Origin: Kaistella flava (ex Peng et al. 2021)
GTDB taxonomy: Bacteria; Bacteroidota; Bacteroidia; Flavobacteriales; Weeksellaceae
DNA length: 64,000 bases
Reading direction: 5' to 3'
NCBI RefSeq assembly: GCF_015191005.1
Contig: NZ_CP040442.1
Coordinates: 1,736,001 to 1,800,000, forward strand
The notes beneath the pieces are model-generated. The model made no database searches, was not told where the DNA came from, and worked only from the letters and a program-made list of their open reading frames with translations. This document shows positions 16,883 to 26,670 of this stretch, one piece after another; position 1 is the first letter of the stretch; every line of letters starts with the position of its first letter. The translations under genes and the position numbers were made by a program.

Positions 16883-17406
16883 AAATTGAAGAAACTGCTA
16901 TTGACCATATTCGGTCACGACCACGATTTAAAATATTCACTGAAATATCCAGAGATGAATATGCCATTTATTTAAAACGTTTTCTACAGAAAAACTCTGC
17001 CGAATTTGAAGGAAATGTGAATAAGGAAATCTCGATCATCACGGTTCGCACTGAGGGAAATCACTATTGGAACCCTTGTCTTGCCCTAAGAACAGAAATT
17101 GATCCAGAGGAAAACAAAACCGTCATCCGTGGAATTTTCGGACCGACTTCTGCAGTCTGGACTTTTTTTATGTTTCTCAATTTTATTTTCGGAATTATGT
17201 GGATGGTCGCCATCACGATCTGGTACGTCGAAAAACAGATTAAAAGTCATGATTTTCCTTGGGCCTTTTCCTTCTCCATCATCATGCTGGTTTGCTTAGC
17301 CTTAACTTTTATGGCAGCAAGAATCGGTAGATTGAAAGGAAAGAAACAAATGCAAAAATTAAGAGCATTCGCTGAAGAATCGATTCGTAATTTCGAAAAA
17401 AATTAA
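16879..17406 (+). CDS. membrane protein of unknown function, 175 aa
   Basis: A soluble N-terminal part of about 90 residues is followed by two membrane helices (about 95-118 and 131-152) and a basic C-terminal helix (GRLKGKKQMQKLRAF). No family recognised. It starts within the stop codon of the retropepsin/PDZ gene (ATGA), so the two are translationally coupled and may act together in the envelope. It ends convergently with the L,D-transpeptidase gene with a four-base overlap. Confidence 0.7.
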   Translation: MKIEETAIDHIRSRPRFKIFTEISRDEYAIYLKRFLQKNSAEFEGNVNKEISIITVRTEGNHYWNPCLALRTEIDPEENKTVIRGIFGPTSAVWTFFMFLNFIFGIMWMVAITIWYVEKQIKSHDFPWAFSFSIIMLVCLALTFMAARIGRLKGKKQMQKLRAFAEESIRNFEKN

Positions 17407-18377
17407 GCAGCTACTTTTTCACCAGCTTTTGCAGCATTTAACTCAGAGCGAACATCATCGGTTCTCTTTTGCTCTTCAAGAATTTTTGAAAGATTGGGTT
17501 TGATGATTTCATTCAATTCTTCTACAGAAATATTATCAGATTTCGGGTCTTGAATTAAATTTTTCCAAGGTTTTTTTGCGCCCCATTTATAATCTCCAAA
17601 AACGATAACGGGAGTTCCGTTTGCTCTTAAGGTTGCGCCACCTTTATTTAGAACCCACTGATCTGCCCAGCCGTATAAAAATTTGGCATCATTCATCAAC
17701 AATCTTAAGCAAGAGTGCGACGCCGGATAACCCGGTAAATCATATTGATGCCAACCGATTCCTAAAGTATTATGAATATTAAAATTATAAGGAAGTTTCC
17801 ACTCGCTGGATACGCTGGAAATTGACAATTCTTTTTTCCAGTTAGCAAACGTTAAACCTCGTTTTGTTTGCGCTGCTTTTGAACCCATACTCGTAGGGCC
17901 CCATTTAATTAATTTTCCATTTTCGTAGGAAGCAAAAGCTTGAATTGGATAAGAAAAAAGGACCATTTTATGTACCTCTTTTAATATTTCTAAATGATAA
18001 GGAAAAGGAGCATAAGCCATTAAAGTAGAATCTATTTTATTAGGAATTGCAAGCGTATCTGCACGCCATTTATTCTTTAAATCAAGACGGTTTATCGCCA
18101 GAATAACATACTGATCTTCTTTTGAAAATTCTTTATTAAAAGCAGACATCGCTGAATCTTTTTTCTTTTTTGGAAAAATAAAAGACCTATAAACAATCGT
18201 ATTCTTTTTAATAGAATCCTGGATTAAAGAATCTTTTTTAACCGCTGCTAGAGAATCATTTTTTTTGATCTGAATATCTTGCGAAGGTGATTGTCCTTTT
18301 TCACATTGTAAAGCAAAGGAAATAACTACGACTAACGCAGCAAAGTTGACGAGTTTTTTTTGAGAAAGTGTAAACAT
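17403..18377 (-). CDS. L,D-transpeptidase (YkuD) lipoprotein
   Basis: The 324-aa protein has a lipoprotein-type signal with FALQC at residues 21-25, so it is probably anchored in a membrane facing the periplasm. The YkuD active site is visible as WHQYDLPG followed by ASHSCLRL at 219-226, with His221, catalytic Cys223 and Arg225; the common family form SHGC has Ser in place of Gly here. YkuD enzymes form 3-3 crosslinks in peptidoglycan or attach proteins to it. A Lys/Asp-rich region at 35-60 is a probable linker. Monocistronic. Confidence 0.85.
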   Translation of the reverse strand: MFTLSQKKLVNFAALVVVISFALQCEKGQSPSQDIQIKKNDSLAAVKKDSLIQDSIKKNTIVYRSFIFPKKKKDSAMSAFNKEFSKEDQYVILAINRLDLKNKWRADTLAIPNKIDSTLMAYAPFPYHLEILKEVHKMVLFSYPIQAFASYENGKLIKWGPTSMGSKAAQTKRGLTFANWKKELSISSVSSEWKLPYNFNIHNTLGIGWHQYDLPGYPASHSCLRLLMNDAKFLYGWADQWVLNKGGATLRANGTPVIVFGDYKWGAKKPWKNLIQDPKSDNISVEELNEIIKPNLSKILEEQKRTDDVRSELNAAKAGEKVAA

Positions 18378-18488
18378 GGTTTATTTTAAATAAGCAGTTA
18401 CTTTGCAATAACAGTACCACTAACAATGGTAATGAATACATTTTAAAGTTACTATTTAAAATTTAAACCTTAACCTTATTTCAACAAA

Positions 18489-18515
18489 TTGAGCCCTTTA
18501 ATATAAAGGGCTCAA
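18489..18515 (-). terminator. perfect 12-bp hairpin after the DMT transporter gene
   Basis: TTGAGCCCTTTA and its exact complement with a three-base loop. The T run is weak. The position after the stop at 18563 suggests a terminator of the transporter message. Confidence 0.65.
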
Positions 18516-18562
18516 AATCAGAGATATTCGTGAAAAATTAATTTCTTAAATTCGATATTAAA

Positions 18563-19555
18563 TTACTTATCTATTTTAATATAGTCAGGATCTAACTCCT
18601 TCTTTTTTGAAGGTAAATTCATGAGTACAATCGCAAAAAGGATTAAAGCGATTCCCATCCATTGAATTAAAATAACCTTTTCTCCCAATAAAACAAAGGC
18701 CATGGTTACAGAAACCGGAAGTTCAAGCGAAGAAACAATACTTCCCAAACCTAAGCCCGTTTTTGGAAATCCAAGATTAAATAAAGTCGGTGGAATAATC
18801 GTTCCGAACAAAGCCAGTATAAAACCGTACGTATAAAAAATCGAAAAATCAAAAGGTTTGATATGATCCGTATTATCAGTAAAATTTAAATAAAATGATT
18901 TTAAAACATCAAAATGTAAAGGTCCAATCTGTGCGAAAAATAGAAATAAAAACACAACTACAGCTCCTCCAGAAAGCATAATCATACTTTTCTTAAGCAC
19001 GGGAATATGAGTTGCTATTTTATTTGAGGTAAACATCGTCATGCTAAAAGAAGCTGCTGCCATCAATCCCCAAAAGATTCCATGCAAATCTAATTTAACG
19101 TCCAGATTAATCATGTTCGTTGCGAAGAATGTTCCAATCAAAACAATGACAGTCGCTACCACTTTTTTGGCGTTAGGGAATTTTTTCGATATCACACTTT
19201 CAATCACAACACTAAACCAAACCGATTGCATTAATAATACAATTGCGATTGACACATTAATATATTGAACGCAGATATAGTAGAATAAACTGGTACAGCC
19301 TAAAGACGTTCCTGCCAGCATCAACATTTTAATCTCTTTCGAAGATGGTTGAGAAAGTGGTTTTTTAGAAGTCTTCTTCTGTATCAAATTTAAAATAAAC
19401 AAACCTGTTAATCCTAAAACAAACTGAGCCGTAGTAACCTCAGAAGTAGTATATCCGTCTTGATATGACAATTTAACAAAAGTGGCCAGCATGCCGAAAA
19501 TACTTGCTCCAAGCGCAACATACAAAACCCCCTTTAACATATTTTTCTTTTCCAT
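18563..19555 (-). CDS. EamA/DMT-superfamily transporter
   Basis: The 330-aa integral membrane protein has about ten hydrophobic segments in two related halves, as in EamA (RhaT-like) permeases. The N-half has GASIFGMLATFVKLSY and a short basic loop; the second half has the conserved PPTLFNLGFPKTGLGLG followed by SSLELPVSV. These carriers export or import metabolites such as amino acids or sugars; the substrate cannot be inferred. A promoter box at 19572 and a hairpin at 18489 mark a single-gene transcript. Confidence 0.85.
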   Translation of the reverse strand: MEKKNMLKGVLYVALGASIFGMLATFVKLSYQDGYTTSEVTTAQFVLGLTGLFILNLIQKKTSKKPLSQPSSKEIKMLMLAGTSLGCTSLFYYICVQYINVSIAIVLLMQSVWFSVVIESVISKKFPNAKKVVATVIVLIGTFFATNMINLDVKLDLHGIFWGLMAAASFSMTMFTSNKIATHIPVLKKSMIMLSGGAVVVFLFLFFAQIGPLHFDVLKSFYLNFTDNTDHIKPFDFSIFYTYGFILALFGTIIPPTLFNLGFPKTGLGLGSIVSSLELPVSVTMAFVLLGEKVILIQWMGIALILFAIVLMNLPSKKKELDPDYIKIDK

Positions 19556-19571
19556 AATTTTTTTCAGCCTG

Positions 19572-19579
19572 CAAACTTA
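19572..19579 (-). promoter_or_regulatory. -7 promoter box for the DMT transporter
   Basis: TAAGTTTG on the minus strand, 16 bases before the ATG at 19555. The start site would lie very close to the start codon. Confidence 0.5.
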
Positions 19580-19743
19580 CGATTTTATAAATTTGTGGCC
19601 GTAACTAAGTGGAAAATAAAAAGTCATTGGTGGATAAGTTTCCTGAATTTGCGAAATATGCAAAATAGATTTACTTCGACGCTGGGAATGTTTTTTTTGA
19701 TATTGAAAAAAAGTATCTAATGGAAAAAAAGTTTTTAAAACCG

Positions 19744-21150
19744 CTATTTTTGATACAGTTTCAAATATTTTTCTGCAGATTTTTCCCAGGAGAAATCAAA
19801 ATTCATATTCGACTGAACCAACTGTTTCATTAAACCTTCTTTGTGATAAATATGCAAAGCGCGATGCATTGCATGAACTGCAGCATTTGCACTTGCTTCA
19901 CCGAAATTGAGTCCGCTTCCACCAGTTGAGAGATCTTCTACCGTATCACGTAAACCACCAGTATAACTAACAATTGGAACTGTTCCGTATCGCATGGCGT
20001 ACATTTGATTTAAGCCACAAGGTTCAACTCTGGATGGCATTAATAAGAAATCGGAAGAAGCATAAATTTTATGAGATAAATATTCTTTGTATCCCAAATC
20101 TAAAGCAAAGTTTGAATACTTATAAGAAAGTTCAGTTAAGTGATTTTCAATATTTTTATCTCCGGAACCAAGAATGATTATATTCAAACCACCGTACGTT
20201 TCTTCAATACTTTTCGCCACAATTTCGGGTAGAAAATCTGCTCCTTTTTCACCAGCAAATCTTCCGATGAAACTGAAAAGTGGCAAGTCAGGATTTAATC
20301 CATATTCTTCACAAATTTCCTTTTTATTTTTCCATTTTCCGGAATCAGCATCTTTTTTTCCATAATTGAAAGCCAGGAAAGGATCGACTTTCGGATCCCA
20401 GATTTCAGTATCGATACCGTTGATAATGCCGTATGCTTTGGCATTTTCTTGTCTAACCAAAGTTTCTAAACCACGGAAACTTTCAAAAAGCTCATCCATA
20501 TATCCGCCAGAAACCGCATTGAAAGCGTGGCAACATTTAATCATCGTCGCTAATGGATTAATGTAACCGTCCCAATCGAGCAAGCCCCATTTTCCACCAT
20601 CAAACCAAGGAAAATAACTCGCCATTTCCCAGCTCATCTGACCTTGATATTCTCCGTTGTGAATTGTTCCGATGGTTTTTACTCCTTTTAGAAAATCAAA
20701 CTCCGGACAATTTTCTACCATAAAAGGAACCAGGCCTGTATGATAATCGTGGCAATGCAAAACATCTGGCCGAATCTTCATCGCCGTTAACCAATGTAAA
20801 ACGCCATGTTGAAAAGCGAGAAACTGTTGACTTTCATCCCAATATCCATATGGATTATCACGATCCAAAAGTCCGGGAATCTTCACCAAATACAAATCAA
20901 AACCTAAAACCTTGGATGTTTCCTTCATCACCATCACCTGAAAAGTTTGATTATGCTGATGAATCCAACCATCAAAAACAATCTCGAAACCATGTTCATG
21001 CACAAAAGGTTTATTGTACCACGGCATAATCACACTCGCTTCTACCCCTTTAATTTTATTGAGATATTTAGGCAATGCTCCCACCACATCGGCAAGTCCA
21101 CCAACTTTGGCGACAGGATAACATTCGATAGAAAGGTTGAAGATTTTCAT
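19744..21150 (-). CDS. glgA: glycogen synthase (ADP-glucose type, GT5)
   Basis: This enzyme extends alpha-1,4-glucan from ADP-glucose. The 468-aa length is normal. KVGGLADVVGALP at residues 15-27 is the KxGGL nucleotide-sugar site of starch synthases; GTIHNGEYQG and the C-terminal ESGxG-equivalent region with PSRVEPCGLNQMYAMRYG are present. It lies 29 bases after glgB on the same strand, so they form an operon. No glgC (ADP-glucose pyrophosphorylase) gene is in the window. Confidence 0.93.
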   Translation of the reverse strand: MKIFNLSIECYPVAKVGGLADVVGALPKYLNKIKGVEASVIMPWYNKPFVHEHGFEIVFDGWIHQHNQTFQVMVMKETSKVLGFDLYLVKIPGLLDRDNPYGYWDESQQFLAFQHGVLHWLTAMKIRPDVLHCHDYHTGLVPFMVENCPEFDFLKGVKTIGTIHNGEYQGQMSWEMASYFPWFDGGKWGLLDWDGYINPLATMIKCCHAFNAVSGGYMDELFESFRGLETLVRQENAKAYGIINGIDTEIWDPKVDPFLAFNYGKKDADSGKWKNKKEICEEYGLNPDLPLFSFIGRFAGEKGADFLPEIVAKSIEETYGGLNIIILGSGDKNIENHLTELSYKYSNFALDLGYKEYLSHKIYASSDFLLMPSRVEPCGLNQMYAMRYGTVPIVSYTGGLRDTVEDLSTGGSGLNFGEASANAAVHAMHRALHIYHKEGLMKQLVQSNMNFDFSWEKSAEKYLKLYQK

Positions 21151-21179
21151 TTTATAAATTCAGATTAGATTGGACTTTA

Positions 21180-23159
21180 TTATTTCTTAGTCTTTTTAAT
21201 TGCTGCAGATTCTTTTTTAACCGCTGGTTTTTTGGTCGCAACTTTTTCTTTTTCTATTTTTTTCTGTCTTAAAATAACTCCGGCAAGAGGTGGTAATTTT
21301 AGTACAATTGCATTGGGTTTGTACATCCATTCATCATCTTCTTCATCTACGATTTCTGCTTTTACGCCACTTCCCGCAAATTGCTCGTCATCTGAATTAA
21401 GGATTACTTCCCAATTCGTTCCTTCATTAACCCCAATTTTATAATCAAAAACTCTTGGCGTCAAATTTAAAACAACCATTAAAACATCATCTTCCTTTTT
21501 CCCTTTTCTTAAATAAACATAAATGGAATTATCATCATCGTTTGCTTCGACCCATTCCATACCATCTGGCGAGAAATTATTTTCGTAGAGTGCGGTTTCT
21601 TTTCGGTATAAATGATTTAGTTTTTTAACAAAATCATGCATTCCTTTATGAACATGATATTCCAGCAAATGCCAATCGAGACTTTTTGTAAAATCCCACT
21701 CATGAGTTTGTGCAAATTCGTCACCCATGAACAAAAGTTTTGCTCCGGGATGCGTAAACATATAAAGATACAAGGCTCGAAGGTTCGCAAATTTCTGCCA
21801 TTCGTCACCGGGCATTTTATAAATTAAACTCGCTTTTCCGTGAACGACTTCATCATGAGAAAGCGGCATCATGTAATTTTCATTATAAACATACATGGAA
21901 CCGAAAGTCAATTTATTGTGCTGGAATTTTCTTTCGACCGGATCTTCTTTAAAATAATTTAAAGTATCGTGCATCCAACCCATCATCCATTTCATACCGA
22001 AACCAATTCCACCTTCGTGAACGGGTTTTGTAAGCATTGGGAAATCTGAACTTTCTTCTGCAATTGTAATAATATCTGGAAATTCTTTATAAACTGCTTT
22101 ATTAAAATCCTGTAAAAATTTCTTGGCTTCTAAATTGACATTTCCACCATAAATATTCGGTTCCCATTCGCCTTCATTTCTGGAATAATCCAAATGCAAC
22201 ATCGAAGTTACGGCATCTACACGAAGTCCGTCAGCATGATAACGATCGAACCAAAACATTGCGTTGCTTATTAAAAACGATTTCACTTCCGGTCTTCCGT
22301 AATTAAAAATATAAGATTTCCAGTCAGGATGAAAACCTTTTCGCGGATCTTCATGTTCGTATAAAAAAGTACCATCAAAGAAATGTAATCCATTGGCATC
22401 ACCAGGAAAATGAGACGGAACCCAATCTAAAATAACACCAATTTCATTCCGGTGCAGTTCATTAATTAAAAACATTAAGTCCTGTGGAGAACCAAATCGG
22501 GAAGTAGCCGCAAAAAATCCGGTTATTTGATAACCCCAACTTGGATCATACGGATATTCCATAACGGGCATGAATTCTACATGAGTAAATTCCATTTCTT
22601 TAATGTACGGAACAAGTCGCTCAGCAATTTCTCTATAATTAAAGAATCTATCGGGATTATCGGTGCCGCGCATCCAGGAACCGAGATGCATTTCGTAAAC
22701 AGACATAGGTGCTTTGAGAGAATTTTTCTTTGAACGTTCTTTCATCCAATTTTTATCATTCCACTCAAACCAAGTAGTAGAAACCAAAGAACCTGCCTGT
22801 AAATTCTGTTCCCAACTCAAAGCAAAAGGATCGCCTTTTTCTAGTAAAACTCCATTGTTGGTGCGGATACCATATTTGTAAACATCACCCCATTTTAAGT
22901 CGGCGATAAATCCTTCCCAAATTCCAGATTCATCCCATCTTGGTAATAATTTATGGGTTTCTGAATGCCATTTATTAAAATCTCCGATAACAGAAACTTC
23001 TTTGGCGAATGGTGCCCAAACAGAAAAATAGACTCCTTCTACTCCATCGATTGCAGTGGAATGAGCTCCAAATTTTTCATACAATTTATAATGATTTCCT
23101 TCTTTAAAAAGATAAATATCATGATCGGTAAACAAAGAATGCGGAATTACATTTTGCAT
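21180..23159 (-). CDS. glgB: 1,4-alpha-glucan branching enzyme
   Basis: This 659-aa enzyme makes alpha-1,6 branches in glycogen. An N-terminal CBM48 module (about 30-120; GVYFSVWAPFAKEVSVIGDFN) precedes a GH13 barrel. Catalytic marks are DGLRVDAV (nucleophile Asp), TIAEESSDFP (acid Glu) and MPLSHDEVVHG (His-Asp stabiliser). The C-terminus carries an unusual 25-residue Lys/Ala tail (KKPAVKKESAAIKKTKK) beyond the normal end of the enzyme, probably disordered. First gene of the glgB-glgA operon. Confidence 0.95.
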   Translation of the reverse strand: MQNVIPHSLFTDHDIYLFKEGNHYKLYEKFGAHSTAIDGVEGVYFSVWAPFAKEVSVIGDFNKWHSETHKLLPRWDESGIWEGFIADLKWGDVYKYGIRTNNGVLLEKGDPFALSWEQNLQAGSLVSTTWFEWNDKNWMKERSKKNSLKAPMSVYEMHLGSWMRGTDNPDRFFNYREIAERLVPYIKEMEFTHVEFMPVMEYPYDPSWGYQITGFFAATSRFGSPQDLMFLINELHRNEIGVILDWVPSHFPGDANGLHFFDGTFLYEHEDPRKGFHPDWKSYIFNYGRPEVKSFLISNAMFWFDRYHADGLRVDAVTSMLHLDYSRNEGEWEPNIYGGNVNLEAKKFLQDFNKAVYKEFPDIITIAEESSDFPMLTKPVHEGGIGFGMKWMMGWMHDTLNYFKEDPVERKFQHNKLTFGSMYVYNENYMMPLSHDEVVHGKASLIYKMPGDEWQKFANLRALYLYMFTHPGAKLLFMGDEFAQTHEWDFTKSLDWHLLEYHVHKGMHDFVKKLNHLYRKETALYENNFSPDGMEWVEANDDDNSIYVYLRKGKKEDDVLMVVLNLTPRVFDYKIGVNEGTNWEVILNSDDEQFAGSGVKAEIVDEEDDEWMYKPNAIVLKLPPLAGVILRQKKIEKEKVATKKPAVKKESAAIKKTKK

Positions 23160-23219
23160 GATTTCGGAATTTTCAGGTTTGTTTTTTAGGAAAAAAATAC
23201 GGATTCGTATTTTCTACAT

Positions 23220-23227
23220 CAAATATA
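23220..23227 (-). promoter_or_regulatory. -7 promoter box for glgB-glgA
   Basis: TATATTTG on the minus strand, about 60 bases upstream of the glgB ATG at 23159. The rest of the 297-base gap to the divergent peptidase gene shows nothing else clear. Confidence 0.6.
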
Positions 23228-23456
23228 TTTAAAATAAAGATAAAATACGACCAAATCGTATAAAAACAACATTAAACAAGGTACGAATTCTGTAGAAAGA
23301 CTTTATTTAGAAAAGGACCTAACAGGAAAAGAATCAATTAAAAAGGTTAAAAGATTGAAAAATGAAATATCACAAATTGAATACAGATTAAACTTCAATC
23401 TCATTAACACCGCCTTATCAATTAAAATTTTCTTATTTTTAGGGCAAATTTTAAAA

Positions 23457-25598
23457 ATGAACAGAAAGAATATATTGCTAGCTGCAATACTTTTGCCCGC
23501 TGTGATGGCTTTTGCCCAACAATACGGTGGTATGTGGATTCCCACAGAACTCAATGAAAAGGAAATGAAAAGTTTGGGAATGAAAATTTCCGCAAAACAG
23601 ATTTATGACACCTCAAAACCAAGTATTAAAGACGCCGTAGTACAATTTAATGGAGGTTGTACAGCAGAAATTATTTCGCCGCAAGGTTTACTATTGACTA
23701 ATCACCACTGTGGTTATGGTCAAATTCAGAAACATTCATCAGTTGAACACGATTATTTAAGTGATGGTTTCTGGGCAAAAGATATGAACGGAGAATTACC
23801 AAACCCTGGTGTTACCGTAGATTTCATCGCAGATATCAAAGAAGTTACAGGACAAGTTTTAGCTGGAACTCAAAACTTAGATGAAAAAGCAAGTGAGGCA
23901 TTAATCGCCAAAAATTTAGAAGCGGTGAAAGCCAGTTTTAAATTAGAGCCTTGGCAAAAAGTAATCATTAAACCAGTTTATTACGGTAATAAATATTACG
24001 CGTATATCATCGAAACTTATAAAGATATTCGATTGGTTGGAGCACCACCAAGTTCAATTGGTAAATTTGGGTCTGATACTGATAACTGGGTTTGGCCAAG
24101 ACATACTGGAGATTTTTCGATGTTCCGTATTTACGCAGACAAAGACAATAAACCTGCTGAATATTCAAAAGATAACGTTCCTTACAAACCGAAATATTTC
24201 TTACCTGTCTCTATTAAAGACAAACAGGAAAATGACTTTACTTTCATTTTTGGGTTTCCAGGAAAAACAACCGAATATCTACCTGCTATCGCGGTAGAAA
24301 AGGTAATGACAGAAACTGATCCTGCCATGATTGAGGTAAGAGAAGTTGCGTTGAAAACCTTGAATGATAAAATGCGTACCGATGCTGAAACCAGAATTAA
24401 ATACGCTTCAAAATACGCTGGCGTAGCTAATTACTGGAAAAAATGGATTGGTGAAGTTGAAGGTTTGAAAAAATCTGATGCCGTTGGTAAAAAGAAAAAA
24501 TACGAACAAACTTTAATTGCGAAAAATCCAGCGATTAAACCGACGATTGATCAACTTAACAATCTGTATAATGAGCAATCTCCTTATTCATTAAACCGTT
24601 CTTATTATTCAGAAGTTACTAGAAATGCCGAAACTTTATCACTGGCAAATCAGTATTTGAATTTTATGAACAGTTATGAAGCTGGGAAAATTAATGATCA
24701 AACATTAACTGCTTTTAAAAACAGAATGTCTTCATTCTACAAGGATTATGATGGTGCATTAGATGCAAAAGTAACAGCTCAATTGTTGGCTTTATACGCA
24801 GACAAAACACCAGCTAAATTTCTTCCTGCAAATTATGATCAATTTAAAGACGTTAATAAAAATTTAGTAACTATTGAAAACTGGTCTAAAAATTCAGTGA
24901 TTACAGGAAGAGGAACTTTCAACGGAACTACTGCTTCTACGAATATCGATAAGGTTTTCGCTAATCCAAATGAGTTGATTAAGAATCTTAAAAATGATCC
25001 GATTATTCAGTTGGCGTCTTCAATGAAAGATACTTACATGAAAACGACAGAAGGGAAATACACTCAACTTCAGGATCAAATTGATGTGCTTCAAAAGAAA
25101 TATATGGCGCAACAAATGGAAACTGATAAAGACCGCAAATTTTTCCCAGATGCGAACTCTACGCTTCGTGTAGCTTATGGACAAGTTAAAGGTTCTAATC
25201 CAAGAGATGCGGTTTACTACGGTTACCAAACGCATTTAGAAGGAGTGATGGAAAAATATGTTCCAGGTGATTATGAATTTGATGTTCCGAAAAAATTAAT
25301 CAATCTTTATGATACCAAAAACTATGGGGTTTACAAAGATAAAACTGGTGATGTTCCTGTAAACTTTACAGCAACCAATCATACGACAGGTGGAAATTCT
25401 GGAAGTCCAGCTTTGGATGCACACGGTAATTTAATCGGATTAAACTTCGACAGACAATGGGAAGGAACGATGAGTGATATTAATTTCGACCCACGTTTCA
25501 GTAGAAATATTATGGTGGATACCAAATATATTCTTTTCATTGTTGATAAATATGCTGATGCAAAATGGTTGTTGAACGAAATGAAAATCGTGAAATAA
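23457..25598 (+). CDS. S46-family dipeptidyl-peptidase, DPP11 type (Asp/Glu-specific)
   Basis: The start at 23457 gives a clean signal peptide (residues 1-20, ending AFAQ); 34 extra residues from an upstream ATG are not protein-like. The 713-aa product releases dipeptides from the N-terminus of oligopeptides in the periplasm. The triad is in TNHHC (His83/84), WPRHTGDF (Asp219) and GGNSGSP (Ser648). Residue 666, 18 after the catalytic Ser, is Arg (FDRQWEG). In Porphyromonas DPP11 the equivalent Arg673 selects acidic P1 residues, while DPP7 has Gly there. A strong terminator follows. Confidence 0.93.
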   Translation: MNRKNILLAAILLPAVMAFAQQYGGMWIPTELNEKEMKSLGMKISAKQIYDTSKPSIKDAVVQFNGGCTAEIISPQGLLLTNHHCGYGQIQKHSSVEHDYLSDGFWAKDMNGELPNPGVTVDFIADIKEVTGQVLAGTQNLDEKASEALIAKNLEAVKASFKLEPWQKVIIKPVYYGNKYYAYIIETYKDIRLVGAPPSSIGKFGSDTDNWVWPRHTGDFSMFRIYADKDNKPAEYSKDNVPYKPKYFLPVSIKDKQENDFTFIFGFPGKTTEYLPAIAVEKVMTETDPAMIEVREVALKTLNDKMRTDAETRIKYASKYAGVANYWKKWIGEVEGLKKSDAVGKKKKYEQTLIAKNPAIKPTIDQLNNLYNEQSPYSLNRSYYSEVTRNAETLSLANQYLNFMNSYEAGKINDQTLTAFKNRMSSFYKDYDGALDAKVTAQLLALYADKTPAKFLPANYDQFKDVNKNLVTIENWSKNSVITGRGTFNGTTASTNIDKVFANPNELIKNLKNDPIIQLASSMKDTYMKTTEGKYTQLQDQIDVLQKKYMAQQMETDKDRKFFPDANSTLRVAYGQVKGSNPRDAVYYGYQTHLEGVMEKYVPGDYEFDVPKKLINLYDTKNYGVYKDKTGDVPVNFTATNHTTGGNSGSPALDAHGNLIGLNFDRQWEGTMSDINFDPRFSRNIMVDTKYILFIVDKYADAKWLLNEMKIVK

Positions 25599-25623
25599 GT
25601 TTCCGCAAAAATTAACAGATATA

Positions 25624-25654
25624 AATCCCATGATACTATTCATGGGATTTTTTT
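25624..25654 (+). terminator. terminator of the S46 peptidase gene
   Basis: AAATCCCATG and its complement with an eight-base loop, followed by T8. Confidence 0.88.
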
Positions 25655-25665
25655 TAAATTTGAAT

Positions 25666-26670
25666 ATGGCAATTAAAGAACACCTCATCAATTTCTCTGC
25701 AAAATTACAATCAGCTAATTTTCAAAAAACTTATCCTTTAGATTATTGCATCCCTGTTTATCATGCGGTTTCCAACTTTCACTTACCTCATCTTAAGCAT
25801 ATTATCAAATATAAAAGTGAGAAAGAATTTGAGAAAGATTTAGATATTTTATCGAAAAATTTTCAGTTTGTAAATTGGGATGAGTTTAAAGATTTCAGAA
25901 ACGGCAACTTTAAGCCAAAAAAGAAAATTGCCTTACTTACTTTTGATGATGGTTTGTCGGAATTCCATGATGTTGTAGTTCCAATTTTAGAACGAAAAGG
26001 AATTTACGCCATCAACTTTATTAATCCGAAATTCATCGGTAATACTGACTTAATGTACCGCTGCAAAGCAAGTTTACTCATCGAAAGAATTGTGCAAAGT
26101 GAAAAAAAGCCGCTGAATGTATTTGATGATATTATCTACAATGATCAATTTAAAAAACTACTCATTCGAAAAATAAATGCAATAAAATATTCTGAGCCGG
26201 AAAAATTAGATGATTTGGCAAAAAATTTCAGAGAAAGCTTCAGCGATTACCTTATCAAATATAAACCTTACATGACTTTCGAGCAACTGAAAAAAGTAAC
26301 TCAAAAAGGATTCGGGATTTCCAATCACGGTTTTGATCATCCACTTTATCATGAACTAAATTTGGAAGAACAAATTCGGAATACCAGTCAATCTTACGAT
26401 TATTTAAATGAAAATGATTTTATCACAGAAAGTTTCGCTTTTCCATTCACTGATTTTGGCGTAAAACGGGAATTCTTTGAGAAAATCTTTTCTACCAAAG
26501 ATCTATTTTGTAGTTTTGGTTCTGCCGGATTAAAACGAGATAGTTTCGAAAAAAATTTGCAGAGAATTCCCATGGAAAACGGAAAAGATACGAACCAAAT
26601 TTTAAAAGAAGAAATAGCCTATTTTAATCTCAAAAAATTACTCAATAAAAATACGATTCACCGGAAATGA
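25666..26670 (+). CDS. polysaccharide deacetylase (NodB-fold, CE4) family protein
   Basis: The start is ATG 25666; an upstream TTG-type frame would overlap the terminator. The 334-aa protein has LTFDDGLSEF (metal-binding and catalytic Asp pair) at about 94-103 and NHGFDHPLYH at about 222-231, giving the two His ligands of CE4 enzymes. No signal peptide is seen, so it is cytoplasmic or membrane-associated. It overlaps the next gene by four bases (ATGA). Pairing with a GNAT suggests an acylation and deacylation role on a surface glycan; that is inference. Confidence 0.83.
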   Translation: MAIKEHLINFSAKLQSANFQKTYPLDYCIPVYHAVSNFHLPHLKHIIKYKSEKEFEKDLDILSKNFQFVNWDEFKDFRNGNFKPKKKIALLTFDDGLSEFHDVVVPILERKGIYAINFINPKFIGNTDLMYRCKASLLIERIVQSEKKPLNVFDDIIYNDQFKKLLIRKINAIKYSEPEKLDDLAKNFRESFSDYLIKYKPYMTFEQLKKVTQKGFGISNHGFDHPLYHELNLEEQIRNTSQSYDYLNENDFITESFAFPFTDFGVKREFFEKIFSTKDLFCSFGSAGLKRDSFEKNLQRIPMENGKDTNQILKEEIAYFNLKKLLNKNTIHRK

